Source: Blastococcus carthaginiensis
Lineage (GTDB): Bacteria; Actinomycetota; Actinomycetes; Mycobacteriales; Geodermatophilaceae
Assembly: GCF_030731085.1 (NCBI RefSeq)
Contig: NZ_JASNFN010000014.1
Span: forward strand, 104,383-168,382
DNA: 64,000 bases
Direction: 5' to 3'
Every line of letters starts with the position of its first letter. The stretch's first letter is position 1. The position numbers and the translations under genes are program-made. Positions 51,696 through 60,208 of the stretch are shown in pieces. The notes beneath the pieces were generated by a model, which saw only the letters and a program-made list of their open reading frames with translations, did not search any database and was not told the origin of the DNA.

Positions 51696-52001
51696 TCACC
51701 CGTCGTCGACGACCAGATCGGGGTCCACCAGCCGCAGGTCCACGCCGACGAGGTCCCAGGGCGTCACGGCCGCGGCGCAGGCGCCGGAGGTCACCAGCGG
51801 GTCCGCCGCGACGACGTCGCGCGCCTCGGCCAGGGAGCCGCAGCGGAGGACGTAGGCGGCGTCGCCCTCCCCCAGCGGGCCGCCCAGCAGCACCAGCTGC
51901 CGGTCGACGAGCGAGTCGACGAAGGTCTCGTGGTCGGGGCGGCGGGGTCCCGCGCCCGGTGCCGCGGTGAGCAGCACCAGGAAGTACGAGCCCCCGTTCA
52001 C
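51696..52001 (-). CDS. YCII-related domain protein
   Basis: A 101-residue ferredoxin-like protein: SYFLVLLTAAPG, then HETFVDSLVDRQLVLLGGPLGEGDAAYVLRCGSLAEARDVVAADPLVTSGACAAAVTPWDLVGVDL, the YCII pattern with the conserved AADP. GTG 52001 overlaps the amidase stop (GTGA), so the two genes are translationally coupled. YCII proteins are mostly of unknown activity; coupling with an amidase suggests a shared minor metabolic role. Confidence 0.88.
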   Translation of the reverse strand: MNGGSYFLVLLTAAPGAGPRRPDHETFVDSLVDRQLVLLGGPLGEGDAAYVLRCGSLAEARDVVAADPLVTSGACAAAVTPWDLVGVDLRLVDPDLVVDDG

Positions 52002-53464
52002 GCCGACACCGGCGGCCGGTGGTCGGCCCACGGCGCCGCCTGCTCCAGCGCGGCCGCCACGCGGACCAGCAGATCCTCCCGCCCGACGGCGGCGACGAGC
52101 TGGACGCCGACGGGCAGCCCCTGTCCGGTCCGGTGCAGCGGCAGGCTGACCGCCGGCTGACCGGTGACGTTGAACTGGGAGGTGTAGGGCATGAGGCTGT
52201 TGATCCGCCGCCCCTCCTCCTTCTCGCCGGCCGCGGTGAACCAGCCGAGCTCCGGCGGTGGCGCGGCGATCGTGGGGGTGACGAGCAGGTCGAAGCCCTC
52301 GCCGCCGTGCTCCCGCGGTGCCCACCACTGCGCCATCCGGCGGCTCCAGGAGCCGAGCCACGTGCGGGCGCCCAGGTAGCGCTCGGCGGAGAGCTTGCGG
52401 CCCACGGCCCGGTACATCTGGTTGCGCGGCTCCAGCTCCGCGTCCTCGATCGGCCGGCCGAGCGACCGCTCGAACGCGGAGAGGGTCAGCGCGACGTCCG
52501 CCGCGATGGTGCTGGTGAACCAGCGGGGGAACTCGGGGTCGAACATCGCGCCCGGCGTCCCGGGCTCCACGTCGCACCCGAGGTCGGCGAGCAGCCGGCC
52601 GGTGCGCTCCACCGCGGCCCGGCAGGCGGGATCGCGGAGGTACTGCTCCCCCGGCTCGGCGTCCAGCAGCCCGACGCGGAGCCGGCCCACCGGCGCCCCG
52701 ACCTCCTCGGCGAGCGGTCGAAGCAGCGGCGGGGCGGCGTACGGGTCACCGGGCATGGGGCCGCTGATGGCGTCGAGGACGGCGGCGGTGTCGCGCACCG
52801 TGCGGGTGACGACGCCGTCGATGGTGGCGCCGGCCCAGCTCTCCCCCACCTCCGGCCCCTGGCTGACCCGAGCCCGTGTGGGCTTGAGCCCGACCAGGCC
52901 GCACTCCGCCGCGGGGATGCGGATCGAGCCGCCGCCGTCGGTGGCGTGGGCGACCGGCACCAGCCCGGCGGCGACCGCGGCCGCCGACCCTCCGCTGGAG
53001 CCGCCGGTGGAGCGGTCGGTGTCGTACGGGTTGCGTGCCGGGGGGTTGGCGGCCGGCTCCGTGGTGATCGTCGTCCCGAACTCCGGCACGTTCGTGCGGC
53101 CGAGGACGACGAACCCCGCGGCGCGGAAGCGGGCGGCGAGGTGGCTGTCGACGGGCCAGCGGACGTCGGCGTCGCGCAGGAACGACGTGCCGTAGTGCGT
53201 CGCCTCACCGGCCACGTGGCAGCCGAGGTCCTTGAGCAGGATCGGCACGCCGCGGAACGGCCCGTCGGGCAGGTCGCCCGCGGCCTCCGCGCGGGCGGCG
53301 TCGAACCGCTCGCGGATCACCGAATCCAGCCGCGGGTTCACCCGCTCGATCCGCTCGATCGCGGCGTCGACGAGCTCCGCGGGCGTGGCCCGGCCGGTGC
53401 GGACCAGCTCGGCCTGTGCGGTGGCGTCCAGCCAGGTCGTGTCGAGCGAGGTGGCGTCGGTCAC
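51998..53464 (-). CDS. Amidase-signature family amidase
   Basis: A 488-residue member of the amidase signature family. The triad is visible: Lys78 in PILLKDLG, the cis-Ser in GGSSGGSAAAVAAG (about 154-167) and the nucleophile Ser180 in TDGGGSIRIPA. It probably hydrolyses a small amide; specificity cannot be told. It is not GatA, since no gatB or gatC is present and the C-terminal part differs. Start GTG 53464; it overlaps the YCII gene and is about 96 bases from the ABC importer operon upstream on the same strand. Confidence 0.9.
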   Translation of the reverse strand: MTDATSLDTTWLDATAQAELVRTGRATPAELVDAAIERIERVNPRLDSVIRERFDAARAEAAGDLPDGPFRGVPILLKDLGCHVAGEATHYGTSFLRDADVRWPVDSHLAARFRAAGFVVLGRTNVPEFGTTITTEPAANPPARNPYDTDRSTGGSSGGSAAAVAAGLVPVAHATDGGGSIRIPAAECGLVGLKPTRARVSQGPEVGESWAGATIDGVVTRTVRDTAAVLDAISGPMPGDPYAAPPLLRPLAEEVGAPVGRLRVGLLDAEPGEQYLRDPACRAAVERTGRLLADLGCDVEPGTPGAMFDPEFPRWFTSTIAADVALTLSAFERSLGRPIEDAELEPRNQMYRAVGRKLSAERYLGARTWLGSWSRRMAQWWAPREHGGEGFDLLVTPTIAAPPPELGWFTAAGEKEEGRRINSLMPYTSQFNVTGQPAVSLPLHRTGQGLPVGVQLVAAVGREDLLVRVAAALEQAAPWADHRPPVSA

Positions 53465-53560
53465 ACCGCGGACCGTAGCAACGGGCTCCGACGACGGCGC
53501 TCAGCGCACGGTGACGACCGGTTCTCCGCGCGCGTGGGAGCACGAGTGCGCCCGCGGAGG

Positions 53561-54178
53561 TCAGGCGTCCACCGGCTCCCAGTCGACGACGCGGGACGCC
53601 ACCGCGTCGAGCAGCGGCCGGTCGTGCGAGATCGCCAGCAGGCCGATGCCGGCCGCGTGGCAGTGCTGCAGCAGCAGGTCCCAGATGGCGGCCTGGGTGA
53701 CGGCGTCGACGCTCGCGGTGATCTCGTCGGCGACGAGGTAGCGCGGCCGGGCCAGCAGCGCCCGCGCCAGGTTGACCCGCTGCAGCTCCCCGCCGCTGAT
53801 CTCGTGCGGGTGGCGGTCCAGCCAGGCGGGGTCGACCAGCCGCCGGTCCAGCGCGGCGACGTCGTCGTGCGAGGCGCCGGTGGCCGCGAGCACCCGCCGC
53901 ACCGTCCAGCGCGGGTCCATCGCCCGCTCGGGGTGCTGGAGCACCAGCTGGACCGGGTGCGGAGCACGCCGGGCCCGCGGGACGGCGCCGTCGACGGTCA
54001 CCCGGCCCCGGACGGGTCCGGCGAACCCGGCCAGCACCCGGCCGAGCGTGCTCTTGCCCCCGCCGCTCGGGCCGCACAGCCCGACCACCTCCCCTGCCTC
54101 GACGCGCAGGTCGACCCCGGCGAGGACCCAGGGGTGCGCGGCGCCGTAGCGGAACCAGACGTCGTCGGCGTGCAGCAT
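53561..54178 (-). CDS. ABC importer ATPase 2, nickel/peptide class (NikE-like)
   Basis: A compact 205-residue ABC ATPase: Walker A GPSGGGKST (about 36-44), Q-loop region VQLVLQHPERAMDPRWTVRR, signature ISGGELQRVNLARAL, and Walker B YLVADEITASVD, followed by ISHD. It ends soon after, so the C-terminal oligopeptide-type extension of DppF is missing. NikE-type proteins are likewise short. ATG 54178 overlaps the NikD-like stop by one base. It energises the permease pair together with the NikD-like protein. Confidence 0.85.
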   Translation of the reverse strand: MLHADDVWFRYGAAHPWVLAGVDLRVEAGEVVGLCGPSGGGKSTLGRVLAGFAGPVRGRVTVDGAVPRARRAPHPVQLVLQHPERAMDPRWTVRRVLAATGASHDDVAALDRRLVDPAWLDRHPHEISGGELQRVNLARALLARPRYLVADEITASVDAVTQAAIWDLLLQHCHAAGIGLLAISHDRPLLDAVASRVVDWEPVDA

Positions 54179-54984
54179 CAGGCCTCCGCCGTCGTCGGCA
54201 CCCGGAACCCGTTGGCGGGCAGCGCCTGCCAGAGGGACCGCGTGTACGGGTGCCGCAGGGACGACCCGTCGCCGGTGAAGGCGCGCGGATCGGCGACGTC
54301 GACGGTGCGGCCGTCGCGGCAGATGACCACCCGGTCGGCGACCGCCAGCGCCGCCACCAGCTCGTGGGTGATCAGCACGACCGCGCACCCCTCGTCGGCC
54401 ATCACGCGGAACTCGGCGAGCGTGGTCGCGACGGTGGCGGCCGGCAGGCCGGTGGTTGGCTCGTCGGCGACGAGGACCCGCGGCCGGCTCATCGTCGCCA
54501 TCGCGACCAGCACCCGCCGCGCCATGCCGCCGGAGAGCTCGTGGGGGTGGAGCCGCAGCACCTCGGGCCCCAGCCCCCGGCGGGCCAGCGCCTCCTCGGC
54601 GGCCCGCCGCGGATCGGGGTGCCCGGCCAGCCGCGCCGAGCGCCGCACCTGCCGGCCCACCCGGCTCAGCGGGTCGAGGAAACCCACCGACTGCGGCAGC
54701 AGCGCGATGCCCCGTCCGGCCAGCCGGCGCCGGCTCTCCGGGTCGAGGTCCACGCCGTCGTAGGCCACGGTCCCGCGCTCGACCGCGTTGGGCGGCAGCA
54801 ACCCGAGGACGGCGTGGGCGAGCAGCGACTTGCCGGCCCCGCTGGCGCCGACGAGGGCGACCACCTCCCCCGCCGCCGCGGTCAGGTCCATGCCGGCCAG
54901 CGCCCTCACCGTGCGGCGGCGCAGCCCGCGCTCGTACTGGACGAAGTCCACCTCGAGGCCGCGCACCTCCAGCAGCGCGCTCAC
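54178..54984 (-). CDS. ABC importer ATPase 1, nickel/peptide class (NikD-like)
   Basis: A 268-residue ABC ATPase: Walker A VGASGAGKS (45-53), signature LSGGMARRVLVAM, Walker B VLVADEPTTGL and switch His in LITHE. The C-terminus HPYTRSLWQALPANGF is the short oligopeptide/nickel-type tail. Note GLPAATVA where the D-loop normally reads GLD, an unusual substitution of the D-loop Asp. GTG 54984 overlaps the NikC-like stop. It is inferred to work in nickel uptake because of the operator in front of the operon. Confidence 0.85.
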   Translation of the reverse strand: MSALLEVRGLEVDFVQYERGLRRRTVRALAGMDLTAAAGEVVALVGASGAGKSLLAHAVLGLLPPNAVERGTVAYDGVDLDPESRRRLAGRGIALLPQSVGFLDPLSRVGRQVRRSARLAGHPDPRRAAEEALARRGLGPEVLRLHPHELSGGMARRVLVAMATMSRPRVLVADEPTTGLPAATVATTLAEFRVMADEGCAVVLITHELVAALAVADRVVICRDGRTVDVADPRAFTGDGSSLRHPYTRSLWQALPANGFRVPTTAEA

Positions 54985-55841
54985 AGGTGGGCGCTCCGCG
55001 GGTCCAGCAGCGCCCGGGTGTTCTCGCCGATGGTGTCGACCAGCTTCACCACGACCAGGAGGCACAGCCCGGGCAGCACCGCGAGCCACCAGGCGCCGGC
55101 GCTGAGGTAGCGCATCGACTCGGCCAGCAGCACCCCGATCGAGGGCTCGCCCGGGTCCACGCCCAGGCCGAGGAAGGAGAGCGCCGCCTCGTGCAGGATC
55201 GCGTGCGGGAACAGCAGGACGGCGCCGACGAGGAAGTGGCCGGTCAGGTGCCCGGCGAGGTGGTGGCGGGCGATCCAGCCGCGACCGTGCCCGAGCTGCC
55301 GGGAGACGGTGACGTGGTCGGAGGTGACGATCTCCCGCGCCCGGCCGCGCAGCACCCGGGTGAGCGTCGGCCAGTGCGTGAGGGCGACGGCGAGCACCGC
55401 GGCCTGCGTGCCCCCGCCGAAGACGAACGCCAGCAGGATGAGCAGCACCAGGTGCGGCAGCGCGAGGAAGAGGTCGACCAGCCAGCTCACGACCCGGTCG
55501 ACGACGCCGCCGAACACCGCCGCGGCGGAGGCGAGCACCAGCGCGATGACGGCGGAGACCAGCGCCGCCGTCGTCCCGACCACGAGGCTGAGCCGCAGCC
55601 CCGCCAGCACCCGGGCCAGCAGGTCGCGGCCCAGCGGATCGGTGCCGAACGGGTGGCCGGCCGACGGGCCGAGGTTGCGATCGGCGAGCGCCGTGGTCGA
55701 GGCGGCGTCGCCCGCGACCCCGCCGGCGACGAAGACGCCGAGCACGACCAGCAGCGAGACCCCGACCCAGGCGAGGGTCCGGCGGCGCCGGTCCCCCAGG
55801 GACCGGGTACGGACGGCGGGATGGGCGGCGGCGGTGCTCAT
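54981..55841 (-). CDS. ABC importer permease 2, nickel/peptide class (NikC-like)
   Basis: A 286-residue inner-membrane permease with six predicted helices. The segment GHPFGTDPLGRDLLARVLAGLRLSLVVG is the DppC/NikC signature, and the coupling helix region has HEAALSFLGLGVDPGEPSIGVLL. ATG 55841 overlaps the NikB-like stop (ATGA). The N-terminus is short and basic. It forms the membrane channel with the NikB-like protein. Confidence 0.88.
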   Translation of the reverse strand: MSTAAAHPAVRTRSLGDRRRRTLAWVGVSLLVVLGVFVAGGVAGDAASTTALADRNLGPSAGHPFGTDPLGRDLLARVLAGLRLSLVVGTTAALVSAVIALVLASAAAVFGGVVDRVVSWLVDLFLALPHLVLLILLAFVFGGGTQAAVLAVALTHWPTLTRVLRGRAREIVTSDHVTVSRQLGHGRGWIARHHLAGHLTGHFLVGAVLLFPHAILHEAALSFLGLGVDPGEPSIGVLLAESMRYLSAGAWWLAVLPGLCLLVVVKLVDTIGENTRALLDPRSAHL

Positions 55842-56956
55842 CGCACCCCCTGCCCCGCCGGGGACGGCGCGACCGGCTCGCGCGCGGGCGGCGCGTCGGG
55901 TGCCGGCGGGGGTGCGCCGAGCGGGCCGCGCAGACCGCGCCGCGCCCGGCGGGCCGCGGCCAGGTCGGCCGACACCCGGGGGTCGAGCCGGGCGTGCACG
56001 AGGTCGCCGACCTGGTTGCCGACGAAGACGAACACGGTGGTGAACAGGACGATCCCCAGCAGCAGCGGGACGTCCTGACCGAGGGCGGCGGCGGTGGTCG
56101 CGGCGCCGAGGCCCGGGTAGGAGAAGACCTGCTCGGCCAGGACCGCGCCGCCGAAGAGCTCCCCGAGCGAGCTGAACTGCAGCAGCACGGCCGGGGCGGC
56201 GGCGTTGCGCAGCACCCGGTGGAGCACGACCCCGGTCGCCGACTCCCCCTGCGCGCGGGCGAAGGCGACGTAGTCGCTGGCCAGCGCCTCGACCACGGCG
56301 TGCCGGGTGTGCAGCACGACCGGGGCGACGCCCACGATCGACAGGGTCAGCGCCGGCAGCACCAGGTGGTGCAGTCGGTCGAGCAGGGTGACGTCCTCGG
56401 CCAGGATGCCGACCGGGACCGCGCAGCACACCGGCGCCCAGCCCAGCTGCACCGAGAAGACGTAGAGCAGCAGCAGCCCGACCCAGAACGTCGGCGCCGA
56501 GGCCAGCGTGTAGGCCCACCAGCAGATCGCCCGGTCGGTGACGCGTCCCTGCCGGGCGCCGGCGAGCACCCCGAGCGCGAACCCGAACAGCCCGGAGAGC
56601 AGCCACGCGGTGGCCATGAGCGCAAGGCTGGCGAGGAATCGCTCGCCGATGACCTCGGCGACCGGCTGGTCGAACGTCAGCGACCGGCCCAGGTCACCCT
56701 GCGCGAGCTGCCCCGCCCAGGCGAGGAACCGTTCGACCGGTGGCTCGTCGAGCCCCCAGCGCTCGGCGATGAGCGCCCGCTGCTCGGGCCCGACGGCGGC
56801 GATGTCCCCGCCGACGTAGGCGTCCACCGGGTCGACCGGCGAGCTGACCAGCAGCGCGAAGGAGGCGGTGGCGACCGCGGCGAGCAGCAGGGCCAGCCGG
56901 ACCAGCCGGCCGGCCACCCAGCGCGCGGCCGTCGCGACCCGGCTCAGCAGCTCCAC
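55838..56956 (-). CDS. ABC importer permease 1, nickel/peptide class (NikB-like)
   Basis: A product of 372 residues from GTG 56956 (VELLSRVATAARWVAGRLVRLALLLAAVATASFALL). It has the DppB/NikB layout: first helix, an external loop with GLDEPPVERFLAWAGQLAQGDLGRSL, five more helices, and ASDYVAFARAQGESATGVVLHRVLRNAAAPAV as the ATPase-coupling segment. A Pro/Ala-rich cytoplasmic tail of about 50 residues follows and is not usual in the family. It overlaps the end of the substrate-binding protein gene by 13 bases. Confidence 0.88.
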   Translation of the reverse strand: MELLSRVATAARWVAGRLVRLALLLAAVATASFALLVSSPVDPVDAYVGGDIAAVGPEQRALIAERWGLDEPPVERFLAWAGQLAQGDLGRSLTFDQPVAEVIGERFLASLALMATAWLLSGLFGFALGVLAGARQGRVTDRAICWWAYTLASAPTFWVGLLLLYVFSVQLGWAPVCCAVPVGILAEDVTLLDRLHHLVLPALTLSIVGVAPVVLHTRHAVVEALASDYVAFARAQGESATGVVLHRVLRNAAAPAVLLQFSSLGELFGGAVLAEQVFSYPGLGAATTAAALGQDVPLLLGIVLFTTVFVFVGNQVGDLVHARLDPRVSADLAAARRARRGLRGPLGAPPPAPDAPPAREPVAPSPAGQGVR

Positions 56957-58563
56957 TGCCAGTCCGCGATCCCCGCGGTGATCGGCCAGCCGTGCCCGTG
57001 CGGCTCGATCCGCGGGGCGCCGAGGTCGAGGCACTCGTCGACGAAGTAGGTGTGCTCCAGGTTGACCAGCCAGGCCCAGGCGGCGTCACCCGACGGCCCG
57101 AAGCCGGTGCCCTCGCCGTCGAACTGGGCGGCCTGCCAGTGCGGGATCGCCGCCTCCTGGTCGGTCGCGGTCATCGCCGCCTCGAGGTGCTCGTCGACCT
57201 CGGGGTCCGCGTAGTAGCCGGGATTCCAGTACTCGACGCCGGCCTGCCTGGACGAGTAGAGGTTGTACATCTCGGTCGGGTCGAGGCTGCCCCAGCCGAA
57301 GAGCACGGCGTCGGCGTGCAGCCGCTCGTCGAGGACGTCCCAGCTCGCGCCGTCCGGGGTCACCTCGATGCCCACGGGGGCGAGCATGTCGGTGACGGCG
57401 AGGGCGAGCGCCTGCCGCAACGAGTCGTCGGCCGGGTAGAGCAGGGTGAACGCGGCCGGGACGCCGTCGCGCTCGCGCACGCCGTCGCCGTCCGCGTCGA
57501 CCCAGCCGGCGTCCTCCAGCAGCCGCTCGGCCTCGGCGGTGTCGGCGTCGGGAATCGCCGCCGCGGGCTCGTCCCAGGGCAGCCCGTCGACCGGCCCGGT
57601 CGCCGGCGTGCCGTAGCCCTCCAGGATGCCGTCGACGAGGGCGGCGCGGTCCACCGCGACGTTGACCGCCTGGCGCACGGCGCGGTCCGAGGTGACGTCG
57701 TTGCCGATCGGCTGCCCGTCGTCGGTGGTCCGCCCCTCGTCGGGCAGGTAGGGGAACATGATCCCGCGGTTGTCGACCGACGGGACGGCGACCAGCCGCA
57801 TGCCCGGCACCTGGGTCGTGGCCAGCTGCGAGGGGACGGCGGCCATGTCGACCTGCCCGGCCGTCGCGGCGGCCAGCGAGGTGTCCTCGCCGGTGAACTG
57901 GAAGACGAGCCGCTCGAAGGCCGGCTGCTCGCCGTAGTAGTCGTCGTTGCGCTCGACGATGAGCTGCTGCCCCTCGTCCCACTGCACGAAGGTGTACGGC
58001 CCCGAGCCCACCGGGTTGCGCGCGTAGTCCGGGCCGTGCGCGTGCTCGGGCACGATGCCGAGGGAGGCCAGCCGGTTGACGAAGGTGCTCTGCGGCCGCT
58101 CCAGCAAGAGCTCGACGGTGTCCTCGTCGACGGCGACCGCCTCGGCCAGCGCGGTGACGTCGGTCAGGCCGCCGCTCTCGCTGGCGGTGGTGAAGGTGTA
58201 GGCGACGTCGTCGGCGGTGACCGGCTCGCCGTCGGTGAAGCGGGCGTCGGTGCGGAGGTCGACGGTCCACACCAGGCCGTCGTCGCTGACCGACCAGGCG
58301 GTGGCCAGGTCGGGGACGACGTCGAGGTCCGCGTCACGGGTGAGCAGCGTCGACTGGAACAGCGGCGAGCCGTAGCGCCCCCAGCCGAGCGTGGGATCGT
58401 AGCCGTCGTCCGGCTCGCCGCCGATCGCCAACCGCAGCTCGGTCGGCGCGGTCGGGCCGGCCACCGCCCCCGGCCCGGCGACGGCACCGCCGCAGCCGGC
58501 GACCAGCACCGCCGACGCGCCGATGACCACCGCGTTCCGGATCGCTCCTCGTCGTGCGCGCAC
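56944..58563 (-). CDS. ABC importer substrate-binding lipoprotein, nickel/peptide class (NikA-like)
   Basis: A family 5 solute-binding lipoprotein of 539 residues. GTG 58563 has GGGAGGG six bases upstream and gives signal VRARRGAIRNAVVIGASAVLVAGC with the lipobox Cys near 24; a GTG at 58596 is in frame but worse. The mature protein shows the usual strands: ATAWSVSDDGLVWTVDLRTDARFTDGEPVTADDVAYTF, GSGPYTFVQWDEGQQLIVERNDDYYG and AVRQAVNVAVDRAALVDGIL. Peptide and nickel binders share this fold. The Nur-like box upstream and the NikE-like short ATPase make nickel the better guess. A peptide or nickel-chelate substrate remains possible. Confidence 0.82.
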   Translation of the reverse strand: MRARRGAIRNAVVIGASAVLVAGCGGAVAGPGAVAGPTAPTELRLAIGGEPDDGYDPTLGWGRYGSPLFQSTLLTRDADLDVVPDLATAWSVSDDGLVWTVDLRTDARFTDGEPVTADDVAYTFTTASESGGLTDVTALAEAVAVDEDTVELLLERPQSTFVNRLASLGIVPEHAHGPDYARNPVGSGPYTFVQWDEGQQLIVERNDDYYGEQPAFERLVFQFTGEDTSLAAATAGQVDMAAVPSQLATTQVPGMRLVAVPSVDNRGIMFPYLPDEGRTTDDGQPIGNDVTSDRAVRQAVNVAVDRAALVDGILEGYGTPATGPVDGLPWDEPAAAIPDADTAEAERLLEDAGWVDADGDGVRERDGVPAAFTLLYPADDSLRQALALAVTDMLAPVGIEVTPDGASWDVLDERLHADAVLFGWGSLDPTEMYNLYSSRQAGVEYWNPGYYADPEVDEHLEAAMTATDQEAAIPHWQAAQFDGEGTGFGPSGDAAWAWLVNLEHTYFVDECLDLGAPRIEPHGHGWPITAGIADWQWSC

Positions 58564-58626
58564 GCGACGCCCTCCCGCTCCGACGGCGTGCCGCACCGGG
58601 TGCGCGCCATGCCGCCGCCGAGGTTA

Positions 58627-58643
58627 TTGCAAAGTAGTCGCAA
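58627..58643. promoter_or_regulatory. Nur-type operator upstream of the nik-like operon
   Basis: On the minus strand this reads TTGCGA-CTACT-TTGCAA, matching the nickel-regulator (Nur) box described in Streptomyces coelicolor, tTGCaa-N5-ttGCAA, at 11 of 12 positions. It lies 64 bases upstream of the start of the substrate-binding gene, in an AT-richer patch, where a promoter would be expected. Confidence 0.75.
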
Positions 58644-58742
58644 CAGGCCATCCGGGTTGCGCACCGCAACCGGAACCCCGACTGCGCCTGCCTCGTTGGG
58701 TCGCAGGGCAGCCGTGCCCCGATCCCTCCTCCGAAGAGAGCC

Positions 58743-58808
58743 ATGAGCCCCTATCACAGTCCCCAGGCCGCGACCTCCCGCCTCGGGAAGGGGGTGCGCG
58801 GCCGGTGA
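58743..58808 (+). CDS. Possible 21-residue leader peptide of the CNNM operon
   Basis: ATG 58743 opens a short frame starting MSPYHSPQAAT, preceded by GAAGAGAG (a plausible ribosome-binding site). It ends at TGA 58806-58808, which overlaps the GTG start of the next gene as GTGA. It is Pro- and Arg-containing and of no recognisable family. The exact overlap suggests translational coupling or a regulatory leader, but a chance frame is possible. Confidence 0.4.
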   Translation: MSPYHSPQAATSRLGKGVRGR

Positions 58809-60208
58809 CCGAAGTGCTCTCGCTGCTGCTCGGAGTGCTCGTCGTGCTGGCGATCACGGTCGTCACCGGGTACTTCGTGGCCCAGGAGTTCGCCTACATG
58901 GCGGTCGACCGGGCGACCCTCGCCGCGCGGGCGGAGGCCGGTGACGCCGCGGCGAGACGCGCCCTGAGCGTCACCCGGCGGACGTCGTTCATGCTCTCGG
59001 GCGCCCAACTGGGCATCACCGTCACCGGGCTGCTCGTCGGCTACGTCGCCGAGCCGCTGATCGGCGACTCGCTGGGTGCGCTGCTCGGCGGCGTCGGGGT
59101 GCCGACGGCGGTCGGCGTCGGCATCGGCGCGGTGCTCGCGCTGCTGTTCTCCACGGTCGTGCAGATGCTGTTCGGGGAGCTGTTCCCGAAGAACCTCGCC
59201 ATCGCCCGCCCGGAGCCGGTCGCCCTCCGGCTCGGCGCCTCCACCGCCGTCTACCTGACCGTCTTCGGCTGGTTGATCCGGGTGTTCGACCAGGCGTCGA
59301 ACCTGCTGCTGCGGGCGCTGCGGATCGAGCCCGTCCACGACGTGGAGCACGCCGCCACCGCCCGGGACCTGGAGCACATCGTCGAGGAGTCCCGCGACAG
59401 CGGGAATCTGCCGGCGGAGCTCTCGATGCTGGTCGACCGCATCCTCGACTTCCCCGACCGCGACGTCGAGCACGCGATGATCCCGCGCCCGCGGGTGGAC
59501 ACCGTGCAGGACACCGACACCCTCGGCCACCTGCGCGCCCTCATGACCCACGGCCACTCGCGCTACCCGGTGCTCGAGGCCGGGACCGGCGACGTCGTCG
59601 GCGCGGTGCACCTGGCCGACCTGCTGGCCACCCCTGAGCCGGACACCGCCGGGGTGACGACGATCGCGCGGGAGTGCCCCGTCGTCTCCACGTTCACGCC
59701 GCTGCCCGAGGCGCTGCGCCAGCTCGCGGAGGCCGGCGAGAAGATGGCCTGCGCCATCGACGAGTACGGCGGCTTCGCCGGCATCCTCACCCTGGAGGAC
59801 CTCGCCGAGGAGCTGGTCGGCGAGATCACCGACGAGCACGACGAGGAGCGCCCGGAGTACGTGCCGGTCGTGGGCGACGGCGTGTGGGAGATGGCCGGGG
59901 ACGTGCACGTCGACGAGGTCGAGCGGGCCCTCGGCGTGGACCTGCCGCGCGGGCACCACGAGACGATCGCCGGGCTGGTCATCGCCGCGGCCGGCGCCCT
60001 GCCCGGGCCCGGCGACCGGCTGACCATCGAGCTGCCGCCGGACCCGGCCGACCTGGTGCACGCCGACGAACCCGCCCCGCGGCACCTGCACGTTCAAGTG
60101 CTCGACGTCGAGCGGCACGTGCCCGCGCGCGTCCGCCTGGAGCTGCCCGACCGGGCGGGTGCGACCAACGGACAGGACCGCACGACCGACCAGGAGGGAA
60201 CCCGATGA
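58805..60208 (+). CDS. CNNM/CorC-type (hemolysin C family) membrane protein with CBS pair
   Basis: A 467-residue protein. The N-terminal DUF21/CNNM membrane domain (about residues 1-190) includes VAQEFAYMAVDRATL, TRRTSFMLSGAQLGITVTGLLVGYVAEP and LFGELFPKNLAIARPEPVAL. A CBS pair follows (MIPRPRVDTVQDTDTLGHLRALMTHGHSRYPVL and CAIDEYGGFAGILTLEDLAEELVGEI), then a C-terminal CorC/HlyC domain and a short tail. The family includes Mg2+ and Co2+ efflux proteins. GTG 58805 overlaps the short leader frame, and its stop overlaps the start of a second CNNM gene. Confidence 0.92.
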   Translation: MTEVLSLLLGVLVVLAITVVTGYFVAQEFAYMAVDRATLAARAEAGDAAARRALSVTRRTSFMLSGAQLGITVTGLLVGYVAEPLIGDSLGALLGGVGVPTAVGVGIGAVLALLFSTVVQMLFGELFPKNLAIARPEPVALRLGASTAVYLTVFGWLIRVFDQASNLLLRALRIEPVHDVEHAATARDLEHIVEESRDSGNLPAELSMLVDRILDFPDRDVEHAMIPRPRVDTVQDTDTLGHLRALMTHGHSRYPVLEAGTGDVVGAVHLADLLATPEPDTAGVTTIARECPVVSTFTPLPEALRQLAEAGEKMACAIDEYGGFAGILTLEDLAEELVGEITDEHDEERPEYVPVVGDGVWEMAGDVHVDEVERALGVDLPRGHHETIAGLVIAAAGALPGPGDRLTIELPPDPADLVHADEPAPRHLHVQVLDVERHVPARVRLELPDRAGATNGQDRTTDQEGTR

